In this document: piece by piece, positions 56,070 to 64,000 of the stretch | How the letters are laid out: every line of letters begins with the position of its first letter | Position numbering within the stretch: position 1 is the stretch's first letter | NCBI GenBank assembly: GCA_017307165.1 | Contig: JAFKGK010000012.1 | Coordinates: 29,188 to 93,187 of the forward strand | Direction of reading: 5' to 3' | Length of the DNA stretch: 64,000 nt | DNA from: Candidatus Melainabacteria bacterium | Lineage (GTDB): Bacteria > Cyanobacteriota > Vampirovibrionia > Obscuribacterales > Obscuribacteraceae | Translations under genes and position numbers: made by a program | Notes under the pieces: generated by a model | The model's database searches: none | Seen by the model: only the letters and a program-made list of their open reading frames with translations | What the model was told of the DNA's origin: nothing

Positions 56070-56696
56070 TTATATATCCAGCCCCAAAGCGCGCAGACGG
56101 ACTTTTAGATCTGCTGGGCCCTTAAACAGTATCGTCTTGAGCCCGACCGCAGCAGCGCCCTCTATGTTGGCTGGCAGATCATCGACAAAGAGACAACGAT
56201 CTGCGCTAAAACCTGTCTTTTGCACGGCGTGTTCGTATATATCTCGATCGGGCTTTATCATCTTGATCTCGTAGGACAGGACAAGGTGCTCAAAATGCCG
56301 ACCGACATCATGCTTCCGAGCAAGATATCCCCAGTGTGACTCGTTTGTATTGGACAGGAGAAATAGTGGGATTTGTTTGCGGAGGTCGGAGAGGATAGCA
56401 CTCATCTCCTCGTTTTCTCTAAAAGTATGATTCCAGATGGTTTCAAACTCGTCCCTTGTGAGCGCTTCGAACGCTGGATTGTGTGCCTGCATAGTCTCGT
56501 TGATATGCACGATCAGTTTGTCAGTATCGAGATGTCCTTTCTCGTAACCCAGATCGGAGATTTTTTTGAGGATCTCGCCAAACTGTGATGCAGAAAGTCC
56601 CGAACGATCCAAAAATAGCTGGGTTACCTGCTCCCATTCAAAATCGACAAAGACATGACCCATGTCAAAGATAATTGCGTCGATCTGTCTGGCCAA
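56070..56696 (-). CDS. HAD-superfamily hydrolase, YihX-like
   Basis: 208 residues if the TTG at 56696 is the start. GGGAG lies 8 bases upstream, and a -10 box lies just before the longer ATG, so the longest frame is not translated in full. Motif I is IIFDMGHVF, the DxGxV form found in YihX-type sugar-phosphate phosphatases; motif II is LLSNTNE, motif III is MIKPDRDIY with the Lys, and motif IV is FVDDLPANI. A cap of about 70 residues follows motif I. Small phosphosugars are the usual substrates. Confidence 0.88.
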   Translation of the reverse strand: MARQIDAIIFDMGHVFVDFEWEQVTQLFLDRSGLSASQFGEILKKISDLGYEKGHLDTDKLIVHINETMQAHNPAFEALTRDEFETIWNHTFRENEEMSAILSDLRKQIPLFLLSNTNESHWGYLARKHDVGRHFEHLVLSYEIKMIKPDRDIYEHAVQKTGFSADRCLFVDDLPANIEGAAAVGLKTILFKGPADLKVRLRALGLDI

Positions 56697-56749
56697 TGAT
56701 TTGTCTCCCAATAAAAGCTCGATTTTATCAGGTCGAACACCAAGCATTT

Positions 56750-56755
56750 ACTATA
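56750..56755 (-). promoter_or_regulatory. -10 box of the HAD gene
   Basis: TATAGT on the minus strand, two bases before the ATG of the longest frame at 56747, so translation must start downstream, at the TTG at 56696. Confidence 0.5.
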
Positions 56756-56771
56756 CTGCATAACAAATAAA

Positions 56772-56812
56772 ACAAAAAAAAAGAAGGGATGACTGCTATC
56801 GCAACCATCCCT
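56772..56812 (-). terminator. Intrinsic terminator after the M4/M36-like protease
   Basis: AGGGATG/CATCCCT stem with inner pairing, then TTC and nine T on the minus strand. Confidence 0.88.
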
Positions 56813-56818
56813 CCTCAA

Positions 56819-58639
56819 TTACTTTTTCTTGCGCGACTTGGTCTTGCTGCGAGTGCCCTGCGTCGCAGCCTGCGCGGTGATGCCGCGGGCGTCGAAGCAC
56901 TTCTCGATGACCGCACGATTGGCGCCGTTCGTCAGCTGCTGGTCGGCAGTGATAAACGCGCGGCGCATGTCGCGGAAGGTCACCTTGTGAGCAGGCACCA
57001 GCGCCAGAGCCAGGAGATAGGTCCGGGCATAGGCTTCGATCGCTTCCTTGAGCTTGTCGCTCGAGGTCGCCGCATCGCTGGTGGTGGCAAAGGCCTCGAG
57101 AATATCGGCCTTGGCCGCACCCGAGATCTCGCCGTCATCGTGCACTTCGCCGGTCTTGTCCTTGACCGTCTTGGAGTTGCGCTGCGCGCGAATCCCCGAA
57201 GGCGGCATAGCGTACGGGCCGATGATGCGCTTGTCGGCCTTGATATCGGCGACCGACAGGGTCTTGCCGATCTCCGAGCCATAGGTGACAGCGAACCAGT
57301 ACTGCATCACCAGCTGACCCAGCACGTCGCCGGTGCTCTCATGAAGAGCGCCACCTTCCGGCCCCGGCAGGTCCTTGCCCGGAGTCTGGAGCATCACCAC
57401 GTGGTGCCCATTCTCGTGCCAGGAAACGCCCAGATCGAAGGAGATGTACTTGGTCAGCCCCATCGGGACACCGGACCCGATACCCATGTGGATCTCGTAG
57501 TTTTCCGGATCGAAGTATGCGTTGTCACGCACCTTCGGGTCGTCGATGTAGACCGGGATCGGACGATCCTGCTTCTTCATTCCCAGCTTTTCAAAGAGCT
57601 CGAGCTGGGTGTTGATCGCGACGAACACGGCCACAGCGGCATACTTGCTGGCCTCAGCCCCTTTGGGACTGAAGTTGTAGCTGCCGTCGGGCTGCGCCTT
57701 TACGTTGACCCACTTGCGGTTTTCGAGCACCAGCATCTCGAAGCGCTCGTTCTTGAGCACCTTGGGGTCCGGAAGGGCCTCGATAAAGTGGTCCTTCACC
57801 TGCGTCGCGATATCCCCTTTGGGATCGGGGATTTGGAGAAAGCACTTGACCGGGATGCGGTCGAGCGCGGCCTGGGCCTTGGGATTGCTCACCGAAAAGT
57901 GGAGCAGGGACTGGTGATGCACCACTTCGCCGGTCTTGGCCTTGACGAGGAAGAGCATCAGATAACGCGGTTCGTCGGTGGAGAGGCGCACCTCGTAGAC
58001 CGGATCGAACTTGCCGGCGTGCTCCGACAAAACCAGCTTGACGTCCGCCTTGCAAGTCTTGATCGCCTCACGCAGAGCCTTGCGCTCCCCGGTATCGAGG
58101 GCGGTGAGGCGACGGGTGAGGTTGGTAAACTTGGTGCGAGCGTTGGCGACTGCCTGGTCGGTGCTCAGGATCTTGCCGAGCGAGACGGGGCGACGACCAA
58201 ACTTGAGCGTGGACGCCACGTTAAAGATCTTGCCGGCCTTGTCCATGGCGATGTGCACGTTGCCGCCGCGGACTTCGACCTTGGTGCCGTCCTTGAGGAC
58301 GATCACCTGGGGAAAAGTGATGCGGTGACCGAAAGGCATCGTTTCATCGATGCCATTTTCCAGATTGACGTTGGACAGGTTGAGAGCCTGGCTGACCTCG
58401 CTCTGACCGAGAAAGTTTGCCGCCTGAGCGATGGCGTCGCCGATATACGGACGCTGGTTGCTGGCAGAAAACCCGGTCAGGTGGCGGACATGGCCGACCT
58501 TGTCGAAATCGGCTTCCAGCTCGGGGTGCGAGTTGGCGAGCCGCTGGATCGCCGAGGCGAAGGGCTTCTTGGGGTCGACGGGGGTGGACTCGCTGAAACG
58601 GGAATCCAGAGCGTGAAACTTGTGTTCGCGAATACTCAT
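56819..58639 (-). CDS. M4/M36-type metalloprotease lacking a signal peptide
   Basis: 606 residues, AGGAG upstream. Zinc motif HENGH at 408-412, third ligand Glu434 in GGALHES (matching the thermolysin GALNES segment), and EVHDDGEI near 498-505 matching the fungalysin EVHxxGEI segment, whose His500 could act as base. The N-terminal half resembles the FTP inhibitory propeptide (HLTGFSASNQRPYIGDAIAQA near 53-73). The C-terminus is Lys/Arg-rich. Thermolysin and fungalysin relatives are normally secreted; here there is no signal peptide, so the enzyme should be cytosolic or use another export route. C-ending codons dominate. Confidence 0.85.
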   Translation of the reverse strand: MSIREHKFHALDSRFSESTPVDPKKPFASAIQRLANSHPELEADFDKVGHVRHLTGFSASNQRPYIGDAIAQAANFLGQSEVSQALNLSNVNLENGIDETMPFGHRITFPQVIVLKDGTKVEVRGGNVHIAMDKAGKIFNVASTLKFGRRPVSLGKILSTDQAVANARTKFTNLTRRLTALDTGERKALREAIKTCKADVKLVLSEHAGKFDPVYEVRLSTDEPRYLMLFLVKAKTGEVVHHQSLLHFSVSNPKAQAALDRIPVKCFLQIPDPKGDIATQVKDHFIEALPDPKVLKNERFEMLVLENRKWVNVKAQPDGSYNFSPKGAEASKYAAVAVFVAINTQLELFEKLGMKKQDRPIPVYIDDPKVRDNAYFDPENYEIHMGIGSGVPMGLTKYISFDLGVSWHENGHHVVMLQTPGKDLPGPEGGALHESTGDVLGQLVMQYWFAVTYGSEIGKTLSVADIKADKRIIGPYAMPPSGIRAQRNSKTVKDKTGEVHDDGEISGAAKADILEAFATTSDAATSSDKLKEAIEAYARTYLLALALVPAHKVTFRDMRRAFITADQQLTNGANRAVIEKCFDARGITAQAATQGTRSKTKSRKKK

Positions 58640-59586
58640 GTTATTCTCCTGATTTTCGAAAGCGCAAAGCGGCCCGATCGCTCGTGCTTTCGTGGTTAAA
58701 GAGCATCAGAAATAATTCGGGGCGGCCTATCGTCTTCCGAGCAAATACAAGATCACGCGCAAATCTCCGGCACAGCTCATCACACGAAAGGTGCGCAGGG
58801 CGGTGTCGATAATGCGGATAGATGCTTGTTTAGATGCTCAGAATAAAAACTCGGAATGAGAACGAAAGGATATATCTACCCTAAGATCAAAGAGCTCTTA
58901 TTGCAATGTTTCAGGCTTTCTAGATCTAGGCCTCTTGGTTAAATCACAAGCTTTACCTCTAGCGCAGAAAATCCGATTGGCAGGTCTGGCGCGACAATAC
59001 ACAAGGCAAAAGAACTGATTTTCTGGTTTAATCAAGATTATTAAGCGATTAGCGGAGCTTCGATAAGCGCATTCGGGTTGCTTCTGAAAGCTATCGACAA
59101 AATCCGCTCAAGCACGTCGATTATCACTCGCACCAGCTATCAAGAGGTTAGCGAAAGCTGAGCGATGCGACAGAAAGCTGATGAATGGTGATCTTACGCG
59201 TTTACTAACTCGTGCTAATCACCATCTAGATCATCAAAAAAAGGCGCAAGAAGCCATTCCACACCTCCTCTCGACAATAGCAAACCATGCAGTCCCGGCC
59301 TCTCAGGACGCTCCGGCCCCCCCAAATATAATCTAGATACTATTGCTTCTCTTGATAACCAAGGTTTAAGGTCCTGGTATCTCTATAACGACTTTTTCCA
59401 AAGGACCCGGAAATAACCATTAAGCAATAACTGCTGCCCGACACCAAAAACAATCGATCGAATCTCATCGATCAGTTGTTGGCCGCAGTCCATTTGCGAA
59501 GTGCGTTACTCCGCGACCTTGGCGATCGCCGTTTCGAGACTGGTTCCAAACACGTTTCACAATCTAAACGACCGAAAGGTATGTCC
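58640..59586. other. 947-base region without a recognisable gene
   Basis: The longest non-coding stretch of the window. It lies between the divergent protease gene and the zinc-ribbon gene. A hairpin with ATGGTGAT/ATCACCAT arms (59185-59192 and 59218-59225) surrounds a 25-base loop, and there is a GCGATCGC octamer at about 59523. I saw no tRNA, rRNA or repeat. The open frame before 59587 is unsupported. It could hold an RNA gene or a long regulatory leader. Confidence 0.5.
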
Positions 59587-60246
59587 ATGACGCAACTACA
59601 AATCGTGGGCTCCGAGGTGTGTGCGCACTGCTCGGTGCTCGGCCATGACGCGGACTTCTGTCGCGCCAACAGGCTCGTTTCTGGAGATGTCTTGTGCTAC
59701 ACCTGCCAGGGCATCACCCCGCCCAGCCAGGAAGTCTACAAGGCCGTCGAGAACCTCCCCTACCCCGTCAAACGGGTCGTGGTCGCCATTCTCCGACGTC
59801 CCGCCGACTCTCCCGCCGCCGCTCAGATCCGCCTCGCCCACAAGGCAATCGGCGAGATCAACGATCCGGCCGGCGCTGTCCTCAACAACAATGTCGAGTC
59901 GATGCTCGGCGCCGGTCGTCTCAACTTCAGCACCACGACTCCGTCGCTGGCCAACTGCAACATCCGCTACCACGAAGACGAGCTCGGCTCGTTCTCCAAC
60001 GACTCGTTCAAGGCGGATGCCGGCAGCGCGTCGCAAGCCCAAGCGCTGGCCACCGAGCTCACTCGCGCGCTCTGCCCCGAAGCTCTCAGCCTCGTGGCGG
60101 CTCGCCTGATGGAGATCGGATTCACCGTGCTGCATGTCCAGCTCAACCAGTCGCTCCGACGGGTCGTGCTGGTCCACCCTGGCTCTGGCGAGGTCAATCG
60201 TCAGCGTCCGCGTGGTATCACAGCGGAGTTGCTGTTCGTCATCTGA
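59587..60246 (+). CDS. Zinc-ribbon protein, unknown
   Basis: 219 residues from the ATG at 59587, with AAAGG at seven bases; another ATG at 59581 is too close to the ribosome site. Residues 9-37 have VCAHC, HDADFC and CYTCQG: four to five Cys and a His spaced as a zinc ribbon or treble clef. The rest has no known motif; a basic VHVQLNQSLRRVV-type segment lies near the end. C-ending codons match the next three genes, suggesting a shared expression unit. Confidence 0.75.
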   Translation: MTQLQIVGSEVCAHCSVLGHDADFCRANRLVSGDVLCYTCQGITPPSQEVYKAVENLPYPVKRVVVAILRRPADSPAAAQIRLAHKAIGEINDPAGAVLNNNVESMLGAGRLNFSTTTPSLANCNIRYHEDELGSFSNDSFKADAGSASQAQALATELTRALCPEALSLVAARLMEIGFTVLHVQLNQSLRRVVLVHPGSGEVNRQRPRGITAELLFVI

Positions 60247-60272
60247 CGAGACAACGCCGTCATGTCAAACCA

Positions 60273-60301
60273 CTGCCCGTCAGCATCTTGCTGATGGGCA
60301 G
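60273..60301 (+). other. Stem-loop between zinc-ribbon and HAD genes
   Basis: CTGCCCGTCAGCA pairs with TGCTGATGGGCAG (one G-U pair), 3-base loop, 26 bases after the stop. No T-run follows. It may be a processing or partial-termination site inside the gene cluster. Confidence 0.7.
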
Positions 60302-60372
60302 CTCTATATCATCTCTCACCTGAATCGCTACCGGGGCCCTGGGCACGGTGCATTTCTAAAAGGAAAAAGTAT

Positions 60373-61125
60373 ATGAACACTTTGGCAAAACAGCGGCTAT
60401 CGTCAGCCGAGGTAGCGTGGTCGCTCCGCGACATCGACACGCTATGCGTAGATCTCTGGGGCACGGTCGCCCGCTCGGACAACCGTGAACCGATCAAGGA
60501 TACGCAGCGCATCCTCGGCTACAAGCTCGACTCGCTCGACGACAACGACATCACGTCGGTCGACGAGAGCTTCCTCAACGTCTGCCTCACGACAGACGAA
60601 AAGGAACCCGAGCCTTTCCTCTTCTCTGTGGCAAAGCGTTTTTCGCTGTCCGTCGACGACCGCATGGTCGAGGACTTTGAAAAGGTGATCCACGAAGAAG
60701 CAGTCTGTTCCGGCATCTTCTTCGATGCCAAGACTGCCATGAAGGCTCTCTCCCTCCGCGGATTCAAGATGGTCCTTGTCTCGAATCTGTGGCCCTTCCC
60801 CGTGGAATGCCTCTTCGCCGAAGACAACCTCGGCAAGTACTTCCCCGAACAGTACCGGGTGTACTCGTTCCGCGAAGGCGTCAGCAAGCCCGATCCGGAG
60901 CTCTTCCGGCGGGTGCATGGTCGTGCAGGCAGCTCTCCCGAGCGCTGCCTCATGATCGGCGACTCTCTCGAGAACGACATCATTCCGGCGATGGCGATCG
61001 GCATGAAGACCTGCCTGATCGACCGCAAAGGCGTTTACTCCGACGACGTGATCCCGCAAGGCGTACTGGTGATCCGCAGCATGGAAGCTCTCCTCGAGAT
61101 CCTGCCCGGCGTCAACCGCGCCTGA
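60373..61125 (+). CDS. HAD-superfamily hydrolase
   Basis: 250 residues, AAAGGAAAAA upstream. Motif I VDLWGT (the second Asp is replaced by Trp), motif II LVSNLW, motif III GVSKPDPELF, motif IV MIGDSLENDIIPA. With the second Asp missing it is more like a dehalogenase- or phosphonatase-type HAD member than a standard phosphatase. A helical cap follows motif I. Part of the zinc-ribbon/HAD/TruD cluster. Confidence 0.85.
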   Translation: MNTLAKQRLSSAEVAWSLRDIDTLCVDLWGTVARSDNREPIKDTQRILGYKLDSLDDNDITSVDESFLNVCLTTDEKEPEPFLFSVAKRFSLSVDDRMVEDFEKVIHEEAVCSGIFFDAKTAMKALSLRGFKMVLVSNLWPFPVECLFAEDNLGKYFPEQYRVYSFREGVSKPDPELFRRVHGRAGSSPERCLMIGDSLENDIIPAMAIGMKTCLIDRKGVYSDDVIPQGVLVIRSMEALLEILPGVNRA

Positions 61126-61222
61126 AGGCCCGCGTCCGTCACATCTGTTTCGGTTTCGCATCCGCAAACACGGTATCCGCAGCAAAAACGCTGCGAACGC
61201 CAAAACCTAGAGGTGTAAACAC

Positions 61223-62629
61223 ATGTATACCATCACGGAAAACACGCTCCGGACCGGTCAGGGTTTCGTGCCGTCCGCCAGCCTTCGTAGCTTCGCAGGA
61301 GGCTTCGACAACTGGCGCGCCGAGCACAAAAAGGACCCTCTCCACTTTGTCGTGACCGAGAAGCAGCCTGGTCTGCAGCTCACCGTCTCGCCCAAGTCGG
61401 ACCTGCCCAATCCTGAAATGTACATGGCCCGCAAAGGGCGTTACGTGGCGGCCACTCTGGTCAAGACCCGCCACACCACTCCCGCGGCCATCGACGCCGT
61501 CGCACGCCTCCTGGGCGTCGACGCGCGCTGCATCTCTTACGGCGGTCTCAAGGACCGCACCGCCGTCACCTCCCAGATGATCGTGATCGAAGGCGTCAGC
61601 CTCGATCATGTTCGTCGCTCGTGCTTTCCAAGCGAGCAAACGCTCCGCGAGCATGGCTTCTTTCTCAAGGACGCACGTCCGACGGACAAGAGGCTCAGCA
61701 AGGGGCATCTGGAAGGCAACCGCTTCGAGATCCTCCTCACGGTCGACGGCAAGTCTGCCGCCGAACTGAGCGAGTATCTGCAGCCTCGGGTCAACTACCT
61801 GATGGCCGAACAAGGCAATGCTCCGAAGGTACCCAACTTCTTCGGTCGGCAGCGTCTCGGTCGCAGGCAAAACCTGATGGGCGTCGGCCGCGAGTTTATC
61901 CTCAACGGGGTGAACGCCGGGGTCAAGCGCTTCATCTGCGAAGCGGTCAAGGAAAACGACCATCCCAAGGCTACCGAGATCCGCATGGAACTCGCGAAGA
62001 TCTGGGAAGAAGCGGAAGTCAGGGCAGCAAACCGCGGCGAAACCGTCGCGGAGCAGTTCATGTGCTTCCTCGACATGAAGGCCGTCCTCGAAGCTCCGAT
62101 CGGCTACCACAAGAAGCCGGTCTGGAAGATGGCCAACATGTACATCGAGCACCGCCTGGTCAATCGCATCCTTGCCACCAAGAGCATGGAGCAGGCTGTG
62201 ACCGACCTCCGGAACGACCTCTCCCTGTCCATCGGCGCCTATCAGGGCTTCTGGTTCAACCAGGTGCTCGGTGCGGTCATCGATGGCAAGGTCCCGCTGT
62301 CGGCCCTCGATCGGGGTCACAACGGCGAGCCTGTGATTCCCCTGTACTTCACGGGAGATGATCAGTCGGTGGCGTTCTACAAGCAGGTGTGCCCCGAGGC
62401 CATCCCGGACAAGGTGGATCCGTTCATCAAGCGGCTCTTCCTGACCAACCCTCCCGGTCGTCCCGGCCCGCGGCGCTCCGCCTTCATCTCCGTCAAGAAC
62501 CTCGAGTATCGGGTTCACGACGGGGCCGTCTCCTTCAAGTTCAGCCTGCCCTCCGGCTCGTACGCCACCAACTTTCTGGCGTATCTGTTCGAGCTGGATC
62601 AGGACGATCTGGAAGAAAGCAACCGTTAA
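61223..62629 (+). CDS. truD: tRNA pseudouridine(13) synthase TruD
   Basis: 468 residues, GAGGT upstream. The start carries HFVVTEKQPG, and the catalytic Asp111 is in GGLKDRTAVTSQ, as in TruD. NFFGRQRLGRRQNLMG matches the next conserved motif, and a late LPSGSYATNFLAYLF matches the C-terminal one. It isomerises U13 of tRNA-Glu. At 468 residues it is longer than the E. coli enzyme (about 350) and closer in length to archaeal and eukaryotic Pus7 members. Confidence 0.92.
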   Translation: MYTITENTLRTGQGFVPSASLRSFAGGFDNWRAEHKKDPLHFVVTEKQPGLQLTVSPKSDLPNPEMYMARKGRYVAATLVKTRHTTPAAIDAVARLLGVDARCISYGGLKDRTAVTSQMIVIEGVSLDHVRRSCFPSEQTLREHGFFLKDARPTDKRLSKGHLEGNRFEILLTVDGKSAAELSEYLQPRVNYLMAEQGNAPKVPNFFGRQRLGRRQNLMGVGREFILNGVNAGVKRFICEAVKENDHPKATEIRMELAKIWEEAEVRAANRGETVAEQFMCFLDMKAVLEAPIGYHKKPVWKMANMYIEHRLVNRILATKSMEQAVTDLRNDLSLSIGAYQGFWFNQVLGAVIDGKVPLSALDRGHNGEPVIPLYFTGDDQSVAFYKQVCPEAIPDKVDPFIKRLFLTNPPGRPGPRRSAFISVKNLEYRVHDGAVSFKFSLPSGSYATNFLAYLFELDQDDLEESNR

Positions 62630-62647
62630 CCTCAAATGGAGAATGAC

Positions 62648-62890
62648 ATGAAAAACTCTTGTTACGGGACGGCGGGAAACATTTCCGCCCTCCCCTCGCT
62701 CCTGGTGCCCGGTCAACGCAAGCTGGCCTCCGACGCCGATACCGATCATGACACCGCTCGCGGTGCCGAATCGGAAGAAGCCTCGATGAGCCGGCGCCTC
62801 TTGGGCCGCAGCATCACCGGCCTCAAGTCGCTCGTCTGCCAGGGTCCGTGCGCTTCCAATGCGCTCCTGGCCCAGGCCTTCAACGACTGA
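62648..62890 (+). CDS. Small protein after truD, unknown
   Basis: 80 residues from the ATG at 62648, behind GGAGA. Three Cys, a Ser/Ala/Asp-rich middle and no membrane helix. It follows truD by 18 bases and shares its codon style, so it is probably the last gene of this unit. Not recognised. Confidence 0.55.
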   Translation: MKNSCYGTAGNISALPSLLVPGQRKLASDADTDHDTARGAESEEASMSRRLLGRSITGLKSLVCQGPCASNALLAQAFND

Positions 62891-63066
62891 CCGGCGACCA
62901 GTACAATCACAATTCCAATCGCGCAAACCGGTCGAGCTTGCTAACCGCAACGCTCGGCCGGTGAGCGTCCTCAATGGAGTCGTATATCTCGCAAGAGAAT
63001 TCGACTTCATTTTTTCATGCACTCTATTAATTTCTATAGTAAAATTGGCTTTTTCAAAAGCGTTGG

Positions 63067-63639
63067 CTAAGGCAAATCAGTGTTGTCGATCTCTTTGATG
63101 ACGCGGCATGGATTGCCTGCAGCAAAGACATTGTCGGGCATGCTTTTGGTGACAACGGCTCCAGTGCCGATGACTGTATTTTTGCCAATGGTGACTTTGG
63201 GACAGACCATCACGCCCCCACCGAGCCACACATTGTCGCCGATGGATACTGGGGCGGCAAGTTCGCGACCGCTGTTACGTGCCTTTGCCTCGAGCGGATG
63301 ATAGGCGGTATAAATCTGGACGGATGGCCCAAACATCACATTGTTGCCAATCTGGATGGTGTTGCAATCGAGGAGTATGCAGCCAAAATTCATATAAACA
63401 TTGTCACCAACAAAAATATTGGAGCCATAATCACAATTGAAATGCGGCTCTATCTCCAGGTTTTGCCCCATCTGCCCCAACAGATCCTGCAAGATCAAGC
63501 GACGATGATCGGGATCGTCTGGAGCCGAATGATTAAACTTATGCAGTAGCATGCGGGCCTTGCGGCGCATGGCCACGAGCTCGGGGTCGCCAGCCAGATA
63601 CATCTCTCCAGCTAGCATAATGTCTTTCTCGCTCGGCAT
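63067..63639 (-). CDS. Maltose O-acetyltransferase-like hexapeptide acyltransferase
   Basis: 190 residues, AGGAGAG upstream. N-terminal MPSEKDIMLAGEMYLAGDPEL and helical RRKARMLLHKFNHS match the Maa/NodL/LacA group. A left-handed beta-helix follows, with IGDNVWLGGGVMVCPKVTIG and the acceptor-side His in YTAYHPLEA. It transfers acetyl from acetyl-CoA to a sugar or nodulation-type oligosaccharide. Single gene at the edge of the cluster. Confidence 0.92.
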   Translation of the reverse strand: MPSEKDIMLAGEMYLAGDPELVAMRRKARMLLHKFNHSAPDDPDHRRLILQDLLGQMGQNLEIEPHFNCDYGSNIFVGDNVYMNFGCILLDCNTIQIGNNVMFGPSVQIYTAYHPLEAKARNSGRELAAPVSIGDNVWLGGGVMVCPKVTIGKNTVIGTGAVVTKSMPDNVFAAGNPCRVIKEIDNTDLP

Positions 63640-63693
63640 GCGGCTCTCCTCTCAAAATGATGGGCAAAAGCTCGATCCAGATTTTATCTCAAG

Positions 63694-63699
63694 ATTATA
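63694..63699 (-). promoter_or_regulatory. -10 box of the acetyltransferase
   Basis: TATAAT on the minus strand within GCTATAATC, the same context as the proS -10 box, 54 bases before the ATG. No clear -35. Confidence 0.45.
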
Positions 63700-63970
63700 G
63701 CCCTGGGCCGCGAGTGATTGGGCCCGTATCTATTCATTCATACAGTTGTTAAGAGCATTTTCTGATTGGTTTTGGCCCAGTTGCTGAGTCTGTCAATAAT
63801 TTTGTGTCAAACCTCAAACCAGCGGTAGCCTTCGTTTAAAATTCAATCGCGTGTTAACGGCGATGTAAAAGCGCGAAAAAACGGCGTTTAATAGCGCAGT
63901 AGGTGTGCATGGTTACGCGCCGGTGCTGCATGGATTGCCGGGTTATTTAAATTTGGAACACCAGGGCGAA

Positions 63971-64000
63971 AGAAAAGGCGCCGAGGACGGCGCCTTTTCT
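63971..64000. terminator. Bidirectional intrinsic terminator at the window edge
   Basis: A perfect 12-bp stem AGAAAAGGCGCC/GGCGCCTTTTCT with a 6-base loop. A-tracts and T-tracts on both sides suit either direction; the gene it serves is probably beyond the window. Confidence 0.85.

Larger units (their letters stand above)
63640..64000. other. Intergenic region at the window end
   Basis: 360 bases upstream of the acetyltransferase. It holds a likely -10 box and a terminator at the very end. No gene seen. Confidence 0.45.

Noticed and set aside
56789..58699. Open frame of 636 residues on plus, opposite the M4/M36-like gene
   Set aside because: Low-complexity composition, no start signal, and the minus strand has clear zinc motifs.
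61139..63022. Open frame of 627 residues on minus, opposite truD
   Set aside because: truD motifs on plus are unambiguous and the minus frame has none.

Overview
The window looks like chromosomal DNA from a non-photosynthetic relative of cyanobacteria, most likely Vampirovibrionia/Melainabacteria of the Obscuribacterales type. The main clues are a Ycf45-like R3H/AAA ATPase (50371-51972), a BtpA/SgcQ-family protein (16748-17548), an archaeal/eukaryote-type prolyl-tRNA synthetase, DUF4388 and degenerate-GGDEF proteins, and no photosynthesis gene. The taxonomic call is inference from gene families. I saw no rRNA, tRNA, CRISPR array, transposase or integrase.

Layout. 0-3.4 kb: the end of one gene, a degenerate metallophosphoesterase-like protein with a basic tail, and a sensor histidine kinase. 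3.4-7.2 kb: a four-gene minus-strand Bat/Mxa-type operon (two VWA membrane proteins, a TPR protein, an MxaA-like protein) with no MoxR ATPase beside it. 7.5-12.3 kb: degenerate GGDEF protein, small membrane protein, GNAT, and an oxidoreductase-deacetylase pair. 12.4-16.4 kb: membrane proteolysis block with an RseP-type site-2 protease, FtsH and a small unknown. 16.7-24.7 kb: BtpA-like, DUF4388, ProS plus hydrolase, TldD/TldE and a patatin. 24.8-31.5 kb: TPR membrane protein, SpoT-type HD hydrolase, ACT-malic enzyme, M1 aminopeptidase. 32-37.7 kb: cupin, GH15/phosphorylase-kinase-like protein, small membrane proteins, response regulator, KefB-type antiporter. 37.9-46.5 kb: Xaa-Pro peptidase, S41 protease, FolC, aminotransferase, M3 oligopeptidase. 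46.8-50.4 kb: adenylate kinase, ClpP-like protein, RHH-like acidic protein, small unknown. 50.4-58.6 kb: Ycf45-like ATPase with a PLP decarboxylase, second patatin, membrane protein, HAD, and a cytosolic-looking M4/M36-type protease. 59.5-63.7 kb: zinc-ribbon protein, HAD, TruD, small ORF, and a hexapeptide acetyltransferase.

The strongest theme is proteolysis: FtsH, RseP, TldD, TldE, M1, M24B, S41, M3, ClpP-like and an M4/M36-like enzyme all lie within 64 kb. Two codon styles are visible. Several genes (0.1-1.4, 32.5-34.3, 56.8-58.6, 59.6-62.9 kb) strongly prefer C-ending codons and AAG, while neighbours use many TTT and AAA. Intrinsic terminators are common, and nearly all their stem mismatches are G-U pairs on the strand of the gene they serve, which independently supports the strand calls.
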